A stretch of DNA of 44,303 nucleotides, taken from assembly GCA_016789175.1 (NCBI GenBank), contig JAEURK010000106.1, positions 1 through 44,303 on the forward strand. Direction: 5' to 3'. The notes beneath the pieces were generated by a model. It was not told where the DNA came from. It worked only from the letters and a program-made list of their open reading frames with translations, and did no database searches. Source of the DNA: Anaerolineales bacterium. GTDB taxonomy: Bacteria > Chloroflexota > Anaerolineae > Anaerolineales > UBA6663. Of this stretch, positions 30,940 to 39,427 are shown in pieces (within the stretch, counting starts at the first letter, position 1; each line of letters begins with the position of its first letter). The position numbers and the translations under genes were made by a program.

Positions 30940-31743
30940 ATGATGACGATTTCCGGACGCGTACTCCTGATTGAAGACGAAAACAGCCTGCGCCAGACGC
31001 TGACCCGCATCTTGCGCTCGGCCGGCGCCGAAGTGACTGCGGCGGCCAACGGCCCCGAGGCGCTCCAGCGGTTGGGGAACTCCAAGTACGACCTGGTATA
31101 TCTCGACATCCATCTGCCCGAGATGGACGGCCTGCAGGTCTTGCGTGAGATCCAAAAGTTCGGCCAGACCATGCCCGTAGTGCTCTTCACGGCGCATGCC
31201 TCGCTCGAGACCGCGGTCGAGGCGATGCGGCTGGGCGCGACCGACTACCTGCTCAAGCCGCTCAACCCCGAGGCCCTGCTCTCGCGGACCGAGTCGCTGC
31301 TCAAGCGGCAGTCGCTCGAACGCCGGCGGCGCGAGTTGAATACCCAGATCACGAGCTTGCAGGACGAGCTGCGCCGCCTCGAGGGCGACCCGAGCGTGGC
31401 GGCCGACAAGGTCGTGCAGGTGCCGGTCAGCGATCGCTTCCTCAAGCGCAGCAGCCTGATCGTCGATCTGCAGGCCCGGCGCACGACTTTCTCGGAGCGC
31501 GAGGTGCAGTTGCCCCCGGCGGCCTTCGATTACCTGGTTGTGCTCACACGGCACTCGCCCGATGTGGTCGACTACCAGACCCTGGTGACCGAGGCGCAGG
31601 GTTATCAGACCGATCGACGCGAAGCCCAGGAACTGGCCAAGTGGCACATCCACGAGCTGCGCGACTCGCTCGAGCCCGATCCGGGCAACCCGCGCCATGT
31701 GCTCAACGTGCGCGGCGTCGGCTATCGCCTGAGCGTCGATTGA
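30940..31743 (+). CDS. Response regulator with winged-helix-like output domain
   Basis: 267 residues. Receiver 1-125: VLLIEDENSLRQTL, phospho-Asp in LVYLDIHLPEMDG, VVLFTAHAS and YLLKPLNPEAL. A coiled-coil linker (RRRRELNTQITSLQDELRRL, about 130-150) is uncommon in OmpR types. The C-terminal part (TFSEREVQLPPAAFDYLVVL ... NVRGVGYRLSVD) resembles an OmpR/PhoB winged helix, here weakly conserved. GAGGTG precedes ATG 30940. It pairs with the kinase upstream. Confidence 0.9.
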   Translation: MMTISGRVLLIEDENSLRQTLTRILRSAGAEVTAAANGPEALQRLGNSKYDLVYLDIHLPEMDGLQVLREIQKFGQTMPVVLFTAHASLETAVEAMRLGATDYLLKPLNPEALLSRTESLLKRQSLERRRRELNTQITSLQDELRRLEGDPSVAADKVVQVPVSDRFLKRSSLIVDLQARRTTFSEREVQLPPAAFDYLVVLTRHSPDVVDYQTLVTEAQGYQTDRREAQELAKWHIHELRDSLEPDPGNPRHVLNVRGVGYRLSVD

Positions 31744-31748
31744 ACTCA

Positions 31749-31809
31749 CCGTACCCACAATGCGAAGAGCCCGCAGCACTGCTGCGGGCTCTTCGCATTG
31801 TGGGTACGG
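31749..31809. terminator. Bidirectional terminator with 29-bp perfect arms
   Basis: Arms 31749-31777 and 31781-31809 are exact reverse complements with a 3-base loop (ACT). It lies between the convergent response regulator and hydrolase genes, ending next to the hydrolase stop. Confidence 0.85.
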
Positions 31810-31810
31810 G

Positions 31811-32662
31811 TCAGCGGGTCAGTGTCGCCCGCAACGCATCCGCGAATTCCGCCGGCCGATCCAGAAATGCGCCGTGATGGTCGGGGAAGGTGACCAGCGC
31901 GCAGCCGAGCTGCTCCAACAGCTGTCGGGCGACCTCGACGTACCAGGCGCGCTTGCTCACGCCCCATTCACTCACCCCGAGACAGACCCGAACGCCGCTA
32001 CGTCTCAGGGCCGCCACATCCGGCAGATAGCTTGTCACGGGCAGCAATTCGAGACGGATCAGGACCTCGGTGGCGGTCTGCGAACTCAGGTACGGATCGG
32101 CGCTCGCTTTGCGATGCGCGGTGACGCCCCGACTGGCCTTGATCATGGGTTGGACCGGGAGCTGGGCGCCGAGCATGAATTGCAGCGCCGCCCAGGCCGG
32201 GCCGAAGGTGAACGACGTCAGATAGACCTCGGCAAAGAAGCGCTGCCAGCGCGCGCTCCTGGGGTGCAGGCGCGCCATGGGACCCTCATGGGCGACAACG
32301 GCGCGCACGCATTCGGGGTGAGCCGTTGCGAGATCCAACGCGATCACGGCGCCGCTGCTGTTGCCGAAGACGAAGGCTGTCTCCTCGCCGACTGCGCGGA
32401 GGACGGCGAGCGCGTCCTCGCTCTGCTGGCGGATCGAGAAGTTCTGGGGCGGGTTAAGGGTGCTGCGGCCGTTGGCGCGCCGATCGAAGGTGATGACCCT
32501 GAAAGTGTCGGCCAGCCGCTCGGCAACCTGCGCGTATTGCCACCCGTCGCCGCCTCCGGGCGCGATCATGAGGAGTGGGGTCCCCTGGCCGCGCACTTCA
32601 TAAAACAGGTCGTCGCCGGTGATCGTCACGCGACCCGAAAGCATTGCGTTTTCGACTGACAT
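31811..32662 (-). CDS. Alpha/beta hydrolase
   Basis: 283 residues. Oxyanion region LLMIAPGGGDGWQYAQVAER, FDRRANGRS, nucleophile elbow FGNSSGAVIAL (Ser in GNSSG) and a C-terminal His in VTFPDHHGAFLDRPAEF. An esterase, hydrolase or haloperoxidase-like fold; no signal peptide. It follows a TetR gene by 31 bases on the same strand, so it is probably the target of that repressor, for instance in detoxification of a small ester or lactone. The substrate is unknown. Confidence 0.9.
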   Translation of the reverse strand: MSVENAMLSGRVTITGDDLFYEVRGQGTPLLMIAPGGGDGWQYAQVAERLADTFRVITFDRRANGRSTLNPPQNFSIRQQSEDALAVLRAVGEETAFVFGNSSGAVIALDLATAHPECVRAVVAHEGPMARLHPRSARWQRFFAEVYLTSFTFGPAWAALQFMLGAQLPVQPMIKASRGVTAHRKASADPYLSSQTATEVLIRLELLPVTSYLPDVAALRRSGVRVCLGVSEWGVSKRAWYVEVARQLLEQLGCALVTFPDHHGAFLDRPAEFADALRATLTR

Positions 32663-32693
32663 CGGTGACCTCTCTGGAAGGCACTCACAGGGC

Positions 32694-33407
32694 TCAGGTG
32701 TTCGGCGCCGTCGGCGCGCTCAGCCAGGTGTGGACGGCTGCGGGATTGAGGCGGTCGAGAAACGGCGCGCTGGCGCCCAGGACTCGTTCGATCGCGTCGG
32801 CGTAGGCCGCAAACGTGTCGACCACGGCCGTGATCGCGGCCGTTCTGGTGACGTCATCCTGGGCTGCGAGCATATAGCGGGTCAGGGCGGTGCTCATACC
32901 GCGCGCCATCGCCAGGATGATCTCAGCGGCCTGAGCGGGGTAGGGCGTGACGAACACTTTCTCCTGGATGCCCTGACGGATGATGACGGTCAGCAAGGGA
33001 GCGCGCCGTTTGACCAAGGCCTCATCGACCTTGTCGCGCAGCAAGGCGTTGTCATCGGCGAACCAGACCTGCACGAGCTCGGCGATGAAGGCCTGTTGGC
33101 CGACGCGAGCCTGGTCGAGCGTGGTGAAGAAGCGCCTCAGTTTGTCGAGCGCGGATAGCGCGGGGTCCTCCACCAGGGCGCGCAGCGGCGCCTCGACGCC
33201 TTCCTGGATTCGTTCGATCAGGGCCGCGAGCACCGCCGGCTTCGAGGCGAAATAGTGAAAGAACGCGCCGCTCGACATGCTCAGTGCGCCGCAGATGTCC
33301 TGGATCGTCATACGCTGATAGCCCTTGCTAAAGATCAAGCGCTGAGCCGTATCCAGGATCTCGGAGCGTTTGCGGGCAAACGCCTCTTTGTTGACTGTAC
33401 GGGCCAT
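32694..33407 (-). CDS. TetR-family transcriptional regulator
   Basis: 237 residues. N-terminal HTH: RSEILDTAQRLIFSKGYQRM then IQDICGALSMSSGAFFHYFA, the classic TetR pattern. The C-terminal ligand domain (about 60-200) is all-helical. It forms an operon with the alpha/beta hydrolase. A palindromic operator lies 12 bases upstream of its ATG, so autorepression is likely. Confidence 0.93.
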   Translation of the reverse strand: MARTVNKEAFARKRSEILDTAQRLIFSKGYQRMTIQDICGALSMSSGAFFHYFASKPAVLAALIERIQEGVEAPLRALVEDPALSALDKLRRFFTTLDQARVGQQAFIAELVQVWFADDNALLRDKVDEALVKRRAPLLTVIIRQGIQEKVFVTPYPAQAAEIILAMARGMSTALTRYMLAAQDDVTRTAAITAVVDTFAAYADAIERVLGASAPFLDRLNPAAVHTWLSAPTAPNT

Positions 33408-33418
33408 GGTGCCTTATA

Positions 33419-33441
33419 AATAAACAGAGTTGCGGTTTATT
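33419..33441. promoter_or_regulatory. Candidate TetR operator
   Basis: AATAAAC (33419-33425), 9-base spacer, GTTTATT (33435-33441), a perfect inverted repeat directly upstream of the tetR start, overlapping the AT-rich promoter area (TTATAAA). Confidence 0.65.
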
Positions 33442-33800
33442 AATTGAGTGTAAGGTGTTTGGTGCGGCCTGTCAAGGTGATCCCGGGAATGGCCGGATAT
33501 CGCCGCAAGCCATCAGAAACTGACCGTTTTTCGGCTGGATTTTGGGGAGCCGTATCCCGGAATACCCTTTGGACTTATGGGAGGAGATGTTACCGACAGG
33601 CGGGGTGCCCGACCCTCGGCGCACCCCGCCTGTCGGTAACATCCTCTTCGACGAATGACTTTTTGCACTATAAGTCGTGACTTTGCATCATTACAGTGGT
33701 TGGCCTGCGTTGCGAAAATAAGGTCGACCTACTAATTGAGTTGGGTGGACGGGGGTAAGCTAGGGCCTGAGTTGAAGCCAGCCTGATCCAGGAGTGCCAG
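33442..33800. other. Intergenic region between TetR and DtxR genes with an orphan hairpin
   Basis: About 360 bases between divergent genes. It contains a 23-bp perfect hairpin (33586-33608 with 33621-33643, 12-base loop) that follows no annotated gene. A direct repeat TGACTTT followed by TGCA (near 33657 and 33678) and TTGAGT (33736-33741) with TAAGCT lie before the DtxR gene. The hairpin may end an unannotated small transcript. Confidence 0.45.
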
Positions 33801-34469
33801 ATGAAATCCGGTGGACATAGCGAAGCAGTTGAGATGTATTTGAAGTCTCTGGCGGTTTTGGGCGGGGCCCGGCAACCGGTGGCGGTGGCTCAGTTGGCCG
33901 AGCGGCTCCAGGTGACGACCGTGTCGGTCAACGAGATGCTGCACCGCCTCACCCGCGACGGCCTGGTCAGTCATCAGCCGTATCGCGGCTTTCAATTGAC
34001 CGAAGCCGGACGCCAGACCGCCTGGGATGTCATCCGGCGCGAGCGGCTGTGGGAGCGTTTTTTGGTCGATCAACTCAAGCTGGACGCAGCCCAGGCGATC
34101 ACCTGGGCCTGCCAGCTCGAGCATGCCACGGCGCCCGAAGTGATCGAGGCACTCGATTCCTTTCTCCAATTTCCGGCCACGTGCCCGCAGGGTCAACCGA
34201 TCCCGCGTTCGGCCGATGACGCCGTGCACGGCGAGGGCCGGATGTTGAGCGAGGTCGAGGTCGGCGAGCGCGTGCGCCTGACGGCCTTCGATGACGAGGA
34301 TCCCGAGGTGCTGACCTACCTGCAGCGACAGGGCCTGGCGATCGGTCTGGTGGTCTCCGTGGTCGAGATGGGCCCGCGTCGCAGCCCGTTGACGTTGCGC
34401 CTCGAACGTGGTCAGGCCGTGATCGGTCGCGACCTGGCGTTGACCATTCAAACCGAGCGCATCGATTGA
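33801..34469 (+). CDS. DtxR/MntR-family metal-dependent regulator
   Basis: 222 residues. HTH: VAVAQLAERLQVTTVSVNEM then LTRDGLVSHQPYRGFQLTEA. The dimerisation and metal-binding domain contains ERLWERFLVDQL, CQLEHATAPEVIEALDSFL and FPATCPQGQPIP, as in IdeR/DtxR/MntR. A C-terminal FeoA/SH3-like domain (about 150-222) is present. ATG 33801 has CCAGGAG upstream. It is the first gene of the feo cluster, so it very probably represses iron uptake when Fe(II) is plentiful. Confidence 0.92.
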   Translation: MKSGGHSEAVEMYLKSLAVLGGARQPVAVAQLAERLQVTTVSVNEMLHRLTRDGLVSHQPYRGFQLTEAGRQTAWDVIRRERLWERFLVDQLKLDAAQAITWACQLEHATAPEVIEALDSFLQFPATCPQGQPIPRSADDAVHGEGRMLSEVEVGERVRLTAFDDEDPEVLTYLQRQGLAIGLVVSVVEMGPRRSPLTLRLERGQAVIGRDLALTIQTERID

Positions 34470-34494
34470 TGCGCCGACGAAAGCCTGCAGCCTC

Positions 34495-34755
34495 ATGATT
34501 CCATTGAGCGAACTCAAGCCCGGACAGCAAGGCACGATCACGCGCATTGAAGGCAACGGTGCCCTCCGGCGGCGCTGCCTCGAGATGGGCCTGGTGCGCG
34601 GTGAAACTATCCTGGCCGAGCGGGTGGCGCCACTGGGAGACCCACGCGCGTTTCTGATCAAAGGCTATCGGCTCGCCCTGCGGCGCGAAGAGGCTGAGTT
34701 GATCCATGTGGCTGACGTGCGCACTCAGCCCGGCAGTGAGGGTCCCAGCGCATGA
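34495..34755 (+). CDS. feoA: FeoA
   Basis: 86 residues with the SH3-like FeoA pattern: [36 protein letters not shown] and [20 protein letters not shown]. FeoA is a small cytoplasmic partner needed for FeoB-mediated Fe(II) uptake. It overlaps the FeoB GTPase gene by 4 bases (ATGA). Confidence 0.94.
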   Translation: MIPLSELKPGQQGTITRIEGNGALRRRCLEMGLVRGETILAERVAPLGDPRAFLIKGYRLALRREEAELIHVADVRTQPGSEGPSA

Positions 34756-35285
34756 CTTTGGAGACTCCGCCCGGCGCGCCGGTCATCGCTCTGGCCGGCA
34801 ACCCCAACGCCGGCAAATCGACGCTGTTCAACGCGTTGACCGGACTGCACCAGCATACCGGCAACTGGCCGGGGAAGACGGTCGAGAAGCGCGAAGGCCT
34901 TTTCAAGCGCGGATCCGTGACCCTGCGCATCATCGACCTCCCGGGCGCCTACAGCCTGTCGGCCTTTACACCCGAGGAGATCATCACCCGCGACTTCATC
35001 CTGAACGCCGCGCCCTCGGCCGTGGTGAACGTGCTCGACGCCACCAACCTCGAGCGAAACCTGTACTTCACGGTCCAACTGCTCGAACTGGGTGTGCCGG
35101 TTTTGCTGGCGCTCAACATGGTCGATGAGTTGCCGGGTCAGGGTCTGCGGGTGGACGTCAAGGGCCTGGCGCAACAGCTGGGTGTGCCGGTGGTGGCGCT
35201 TTCGGCGCGCAGTGGCGATGGGCTGGACGGTTTCGTGACCGAATTGCTCAAGCTGGCGGCGCTGCCCGCCGGGGGGCAGGCATGA
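34752..35285 (+). CDS. feoB: FeoB GTPase domain as a separate protein
   Basis: 177 residues comprising only the G domain: G1 [20 protein letters not shown]2 Thr in [13 protein letters not shown]3 [11 protein letters not shown]4 ALNMVDEL and a G5-like SARSG. In most bacteria this domain is fused to the FeoB membrane part. Here a stop codon overlaps the next start (ATGA), and each piece has a full set of motifs. It would act in trans on the membrane subunit. Confidence 0.92.
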   Translation: MTLETPPGAPVIALAGNPNAGKSTLFNALTGLHQHTGNWPGKTVEKREGLFKRGSVTLRIIDLPGAYSLSAFTPEEIITRDFILNAAPSAVVNVLDATNLERNLYFTVQLLELGVPVLLALNMVDELPGQGLRVDVKGLAQQLGVPVVALSARSGDGLDGFVTELLKLAALPAGGQA

Positions 35286-36961
35286 CCGCCGCACCCTTTC
35301 GACTGGATTACGGCCCTGACCTCGAGGCCGAGATCGCGCGGCTCGAGGCGTTCTTCGTCGCCCACGACTTCGATCCGCGCCCCGCGCCGGCGCGTTGGCT
35401 GGCGCTCAAACTACTCGAAGGCGAGCGCGACGTGCTCGACTCGCTCAAGGGCCGTCCCGGGGCTGAGGCGGTGCTGGCCTTAGCGAACGAGCGCGCCGCT
35501 CACCTGCGCCTGGTCTACGGCGAGGACGTCGATCTCATGGCCGCCGACCGGCGCTTCGGCTTCGTCAGCGGCGTCACCCGCCAGGTCGTGCAGCGCGGGG
35601 CGCTCAACCGCTTCGACCTGACCCGGAGCATCGACGATGTGCTTACGCATCGCTGGCTGGGGCTGCCGATCTTCTTCGCCGTGATGTACGTGGTCTTTCG
35701 CCTGGTGATCGACGTCTCGGCCCCGTATCTCGATTGGGTCGACGGCGTGATCAACGGACCGATCGCGCATGCGGCCGGCTCGTTGCTCGACCTGGCGGCC
35801 GCGCCCGAGTGGGTTCGCGCGCTGCTGGTCGACGGCGTGATCGGCGGGGTGGGCGGGGTGCTGACCTTCGTCCCGGGCTTGATGATGCTGTTCTTCTTCC
35901 TGGCGCTGCTCGAGGACTCGGGCTATCTCTCGCGCGCGGCGTTCGTGATGGATCGCTTCATGCGCGTGATCGGACTGCACGGCAAGTCGTTCATCCCGAT
36001 GGTGCTCGGCATCGGCTGCGCCGTGCCCGCGATCTATGCCACGCGCACGCTCTCGAGCCGGCGCGATCGGATCCTGACGGCTTTGCTCACGCCGCTGATG
36101 TCGTGCTCGGCGCGTCTGCCGGTGTATGTGGTCTTCGGCCTGGCGCTCTTCGGGTCGCAGGCCGGGACCGTGATCTGGTTGATGTACGCGATCGGCATCG
36201 TCGTCGCCCTGCTGGCCGGTGCGGTCTTCACGCGCACGATCCTCAAGCCCGATCAGGCTTCGGCCTTTGTGCTCGAGCTGCCACCCTACCGGCGGCCCAC
36301 GCTGCGCGGCCTGCTGATCCACATGTGGGAACGGGTGTCCGAATTCGTCAGCAAGGCTGGCACGACCATTCTGGGCGCCTCCTTGCTGCTGTGGCTGCTG
36401 CTCAACCTCCCCTGGGGCGTGGCCGATCAGCGCGACTCGTACTACGGCCAGGTCGCGCAGGCGATCAGCCCGGTCTTCGCTCCGTTGGGCTTTGGCGATT
36501 GGCAGACCAGTGGCGCCCTGATCTCGGGGTTCGCGGCCAAGGAGGTCGTGGTGGCGACCTTCAGCCAGGTCATGGTCGGGGGCGAGGCCGAGGCGGGCGA
36601 TGCGGTGTTGCCCACGCCGGCCGAGGAGCTCTGGGGTGTGGTCATGGGCTTCGGTCAGGCCACCTGGGATGCGGCCCGCACGCTGGTCAGCATCGTACCG
36701 GGCGTGGATTTGTTGGGCACGACGCCCGAACCCGAGGATACCGCCCTCAGCGCGGCCCTACGGGCCCACTACACGCCCCTGGCGGCCTTCGCGCTGCTGG
36801 TTTTCGTGCTGCTCTACGTGCCGTGCATGGCCACGCTGGGCGCGATCAAGCATGAGTTCGGCTGGAAGTGGGCGGCGACCTCGGCGGTCTATCAGACGGC
36901 CCTGGCCTGGGGCGCGGCCCTGCTGGTCTTTCAGGGCGGGCGCCTGCTGGGGATGGGGTAA
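35282..36961 (+). CDS. feoB: FeoB membrane permease part as a separate protein
   Basis: 559 residues. It begins in the FeoB linker and helical domain ([20 protein letters not shown]) and then carries the membrane region. The two Gate-type motifs with conserved Cys are visible: [20 protein letters not shown] and [14 protein letters not shown], as is the later [17 protein letters not shown]. It forms the Fe(II) channel. The join to the GTPase gene coincides with the normal domain border, so this is a clean split and not a loss. Confidence 0.92.
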   Translation: MTAAPFRLDYGPDLEAEIARLEAFFVAHDFDPRPAPARWLALKLLEGERDVLDSLKGRPGAEAVLALANERAAHLRLVYGEDVDLMAADRRFGFVSGVTRQVVQRGALNRFDLTRSIDDVLTHRWLGLPIFFAVMYVVFRLVIDVSAPYLDWVDGVINGPIAHAAGSLLDLAAAPEWVRALLVDGVIGGVGGVLTFVPGLMMLFFFLALLEDSGYLSRAAFVMDRFMRVIGLHGKSFIPMVLGIGCAVPAIYATRTLSSRRDRILTALLTPLMSCSARLPVYVVFGLALFGSQAGTVIWLMYAIGIVVALLAGAVFTRTILKPDQASAFVLELPPYRRPTLRGLLIHMWERVSEFVSKAGTTILGASLLLWLLLNLPWGVADQRDSYYGQVAQAISPVFAPLGFGDWQTSGALISGFAAKEVVVATFSQVMVGGEAEAGDAVLPTPAEELWGVVMGFGQATWDAARTLVSIVPGVDLLGTTPEPEDTALSAALRAHYTPLAAFALLVFVLLYVPCMATLGAIKHEFGWKWAATSAVYQTALAWGAALLVFQGGRLLGMG

Positions 36962-36967
36962 GCCGAC

Positions 36968-37261
36968 ATGATGCGTCAGTTGATCGATCTCCTGGCGGAA
37001 TCGCGCACCGGTCTGGGCGTGGAAGACCTGGCCCGCCGTTTAGGGGCCTCGCCGGCCGCGGTCGAGGGCGCCCTGGACCTGCTGGTACGCAAGGGGCGGC
37101 TGATCAAAGGTGGCCCGCGCTCGGGCACCTGTCAGGGCTGCGCGGCCGAGACCTACTGCAATCCACTCCAGGGCTGCACGACCCGGTACTTCATCGCCCC
37201 CGGTGGCGTGCGTCTGATCTTCCCCGACGACAAAGCGCATCCCGACGCAGCCCAGCCTTGA
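36968..37261 (+). CDS. FeoC-like winged-helix protein with a four-cysteine motif
   Basis: 97 residues. HTH: LIDLLAESRTGLGVEDLARR then GASPAAVEGALDLLVRKGRL. Cysteines in TCQGCAAETYCNPLQGC match the cluster-binding loop of FeoC. FeoC proteins modulate FeoB stability or act as Fe-S switches. It is the last gene of the iron operon, 6 bases after feoB. Confidence 0.85.
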   Translation: MMRQLIDLLAESRTGLGVEDLARRLGASPAAVEGALDLLVRKGRLIKGGPRSGTCQGCAAETYCNPLQGCTTRYFIAPGGVRLIFPDDKAHPDAAQP

Positions 37262-37382
37262 TCTCTTTTGATCCACCGCACGCCCCCGATTCATCTTCTG
37301 CGCGGCTTTGAGGCGGGCGCGGACCGTCCCAACGAGACGACCTCATTTGGAGGCGGCTTGGTCGCCGTAGCTGCCACAATCG

Positions 37383-37448
37383 CCGAGAAAACGGAGGTTG
37401 GCACGGATCGAGGCGTCGCCTCGGTCCGTACCAACCCCGTTTTCTCGG
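37383..37448. terminator. Long hairpin, probable terminator of the iron operon
   Basis: Arms 37383-37414 and 37418-37448, with outer CCGAGAAAACGG/CCGTTTTCTCGG perfect and two inner imperfections and one bulge. The surrounding gap (37262-37553) holds nothing else I recognise. Confidence 0.75.
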
Positions 37449-37553
37449 AATCCAATGAATATTCGACAGGTTAACGCCAAAAAAGACGGGTGGAGGTTTC
37501 AACCCTCCCAGGCCCGACCGACAGCGGTTTGTCCGACATCCTTTATTATGATA

Positions 37554-37583
37554 TTGACTATAGTATGTGTTGCATACTATAGT
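37554..37583 (+). promoter_or_regulatory. PadR promoter with overlapping 27-bp palindromic operator
   Basis: ACTATAGTATG (37557-37567), 5-base spacer, CATACTATAGT (37573-37583), perfect arms. The promoter TTGACT (37554-37559), 18 bases, TATAGT (37578-37583) is covered by it, so a bound regulator would block RNA polymerase. Transcription would start about 15 bases before the ATG. Confidence 0.75.
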
Positions 37584-37604
37584 GTATGGCACAGGCCTAT
37601 AATC

Positions 37605-37967
37605 ATGGAAACCGACGAAACACTCGATGGATTGCGACAGGAACTGCGCCGAGGCGTGATCAGCGTCGCTGTTTTGAGTCTGCTGTCAAAGCCGCAATAC
37701 GGATACTCTCTGGTGTCGATCCTTGAACAGAAGGGCCTGGCGGTGGAGCCTGGCACCCTGTACCCGCTGCTGCGACGCATGGAGAAGCAGGGGCTGTTGG
37801 AGAGCCAGTGGGACGTCAACCAGGCTCGTCCTCGGAAATACTATCTCTTGAGCGCAGCCGGGCGGGAAACGTACGACCAGCTTTGCCACGATTGGCGCAG
37901 CATGGCCTCCGGACTGGATGAGTTGATTGGAGCGAGCAATGACCAACCAGCCAAACCAATGGATTGA
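37605..37967 (+). CDS. PadR-family transcriptional regulator
   Basis: 120 residues from ATG 37605. The PadR winged helix is ISVAVLSLLSKPQYGYSLVS, VEPGTLYPLLRRMEKQGLLE and PRKYYLLSAAGRETYDQL, with a short dimerisation helix. It overlaps the next gene by 29 bases, the common arrangement of PadR and a HAAS/DUF1700-type membrane partner. It probably represses its own operon at the palindrome just upstream. Confidence 0.92.
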   Translation: METDETLDGLRQELRRGVISVAVLSLLSKPQYGYSLVSILEQKGLAVEPGTLYPLLRRMEKQGLLESQWDVNQARPRKYYLLSAAGRETYDQLCHDWRSMASGLDELIGASNDQPAKPMD

Positions 37968-39000
37968 ACGCTATACCTACGCCGTGACGCGCCAGTTGCC
38001 GGAGGCGCAGCGCGCCGACATCGATAAAGAGCTGCGCGGCCTGATCGAGGACCTGCTCGAGGCCAGAACACAGGACCGTGCCGCGACCGACGAAGACGTC
38101 CAGGCCGTGCTCGTCGAGCTGGGCGATCCCGAGTCGATGGCCGACAAGTATCGCGGGCACCGGCGCTACCTGATCGGCCCGGAACTTTATCCGACCTTTG
38201 TGACAGTGGTCAAGATCGTGCTTGGCGCGATCGCGATCGCGATGACTGTCGTCTTCGTCATCCAGACTCTCCTTACTCCTGCACGCGTGGTGGACAATCT
38301 CCTCACCGCGCTCACCAACCTCCTCCAGGGCGGCGTCCAGGGTTTTGCCTGGGTGACGATCAGCTTCGGGCTGACCGAGTATTTCCGTACCCGTGAAGGC
38401 AAAGACGCCGTCAAGCTCGCGCCAGCCTGGAAGGTCTCACACCTGCCGGAATTGCCTGAGAAGGAGCTGCGGATCACTCGAGCCGATCCGATCGCCTCGA
38501 TCATCCTCGCCGTCCTGTTCACCGTCGCGTTGACCTTCGCGCTGGATTTGTTCGGGATCTGGGTCTTCCTGCATGACCGGCCGGGCATGGCCGTCCCCTT
38601 CCTGAATGCGGCCGTATTCAAACCCTATCTGCCGTTCGTGTGGGCCGTCGCCGCGCTGGGCATTTTGCACGAGATCGCCAAGCTGATCGCGCGCCGATGG
38701 TCATTGCGGCTGTTGGCTCTGAACACCCTGGTCGACGTGGTCAATTTCGCCCTGTCGCTGGCCCTGTTCTCGAACCCGGCCATCTGGAACCCGGATTTCA
38801 TGGCGCAGATGGCCCAGTCTGGGCTGGTTCCCGCCGAGACCGAGGCCTTTCGCACGATGAGCGCCCTCTGGGGACAGTTCACCAGCTACTTCGTCTACCT
38901 GATCGGTCTGGGCTTTGGGGTCGGGTTGATCACCAGGCTCGTGCGGGCCGTGAGAATCCGGCGCGGGTCGAGCGCGGCGGGCATCCCGCAGGTCTTCTAA
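37939..39000 (+). CDS. HAAS-domain membrane protein paired with PadR
   Basis: 353 residues from ATG 37939 (GGAG upstream; a TTG four codons earlier is less likely). N-terminal HAAS-like segment: WIERYTYAVTRQLPEAQRAD, KELRGLIEDLLEARTQD and VLVELGDPESMADKYRGHRR. About six or seven membrane helices follow (VKIVLGAIAIAMTVVFVIQ, IILAVLFTVALTFALDLFGI, FVWAVAALGILHEIAKLI and others). HAAS proteins are often adapters that pair with PadR and sense envelope state. The function is unknown. Confidence 0.8.
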   Translation: MTNQPNQWIERYTYAVTRQLPEAQRADIDKELRGLIEDLLEARTQDRAATDEDVQAVLVELGDPESMADKYRGHRRYLIGPELYPTFVTVVKIVLGAIAIAMTVVFVIQTLLTPARVVDNLLTALTNLLQGGVQGFAWVTISFGLTEYFRTREGKDAVKLAPAWKVSHLPELPEKELRITRADPIASIILAVLFTVALTFALDLFGIWVFLHDRPGMAVPFLNAAVFKPYLPFVWAVAALGILHEIAKLIARRWSLRLLALNTLVDVVNFALSLALFSNPAIWNPDFMAQMAQSGLVPAETEAFRTMSALWGQFTSYFVYLIGLGFGVGLITRLVRAVRIRRGSSAAGIPQVF

Positions 39001-39427
39001 GGCCGAGATCACGAATGTGAACCAATCCTGTCATGTATTTTGAGCACCTGCCACCCACCAGGTGTGACGTTCTTCACTACAGGCCGTGGGGACCTTGCCT
39101 TATGGTAGCCCCATCAGCGAGGGTGCTCGTGGTGATGGCTGCAGGATGATTTTGGGGATAGCCGCACCCGACAACCTCCACAATCGTTGACGACCGTGGT
39201 GCGGGCCTGGCCACCGACCATTTGGGGGGCGGGGCTCGTCGGGGGACGATCTGGTGGGCGCGTTGCTCGCCGCCAGCTGACCCGCATGCCGGTCGCGCGA
39301 TTGACCTCCTCCTGGACGCGCTTGGCGCATGGTTCCACCGTGTGCCCGGCGCGTCTCCGCTTTTTTACCAACTTTTTCGGCACAACGCCAACAGCCTAAC
39401 GTTAGAGCACGGTTCATAATCGTTGAC
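39001..39427. other. Intergenic region before the hybrid kinase
   Basis: About 430 bases. No credible gene: short frames lack ribosome-binding sites. It contains CATAAT (39415-39420), 7 bases before the next ATG, with no clear -35. Nothing else recognised. Confidence 0.4.

Noticed and set aside
33587..33658. 23-residue ORF encoded by the orphan hairpin
   Set aside because: The Shine-Dalgarno-like GGAG abuts the ATG with no spacing, and the ORF is mostly the hairpin itself.
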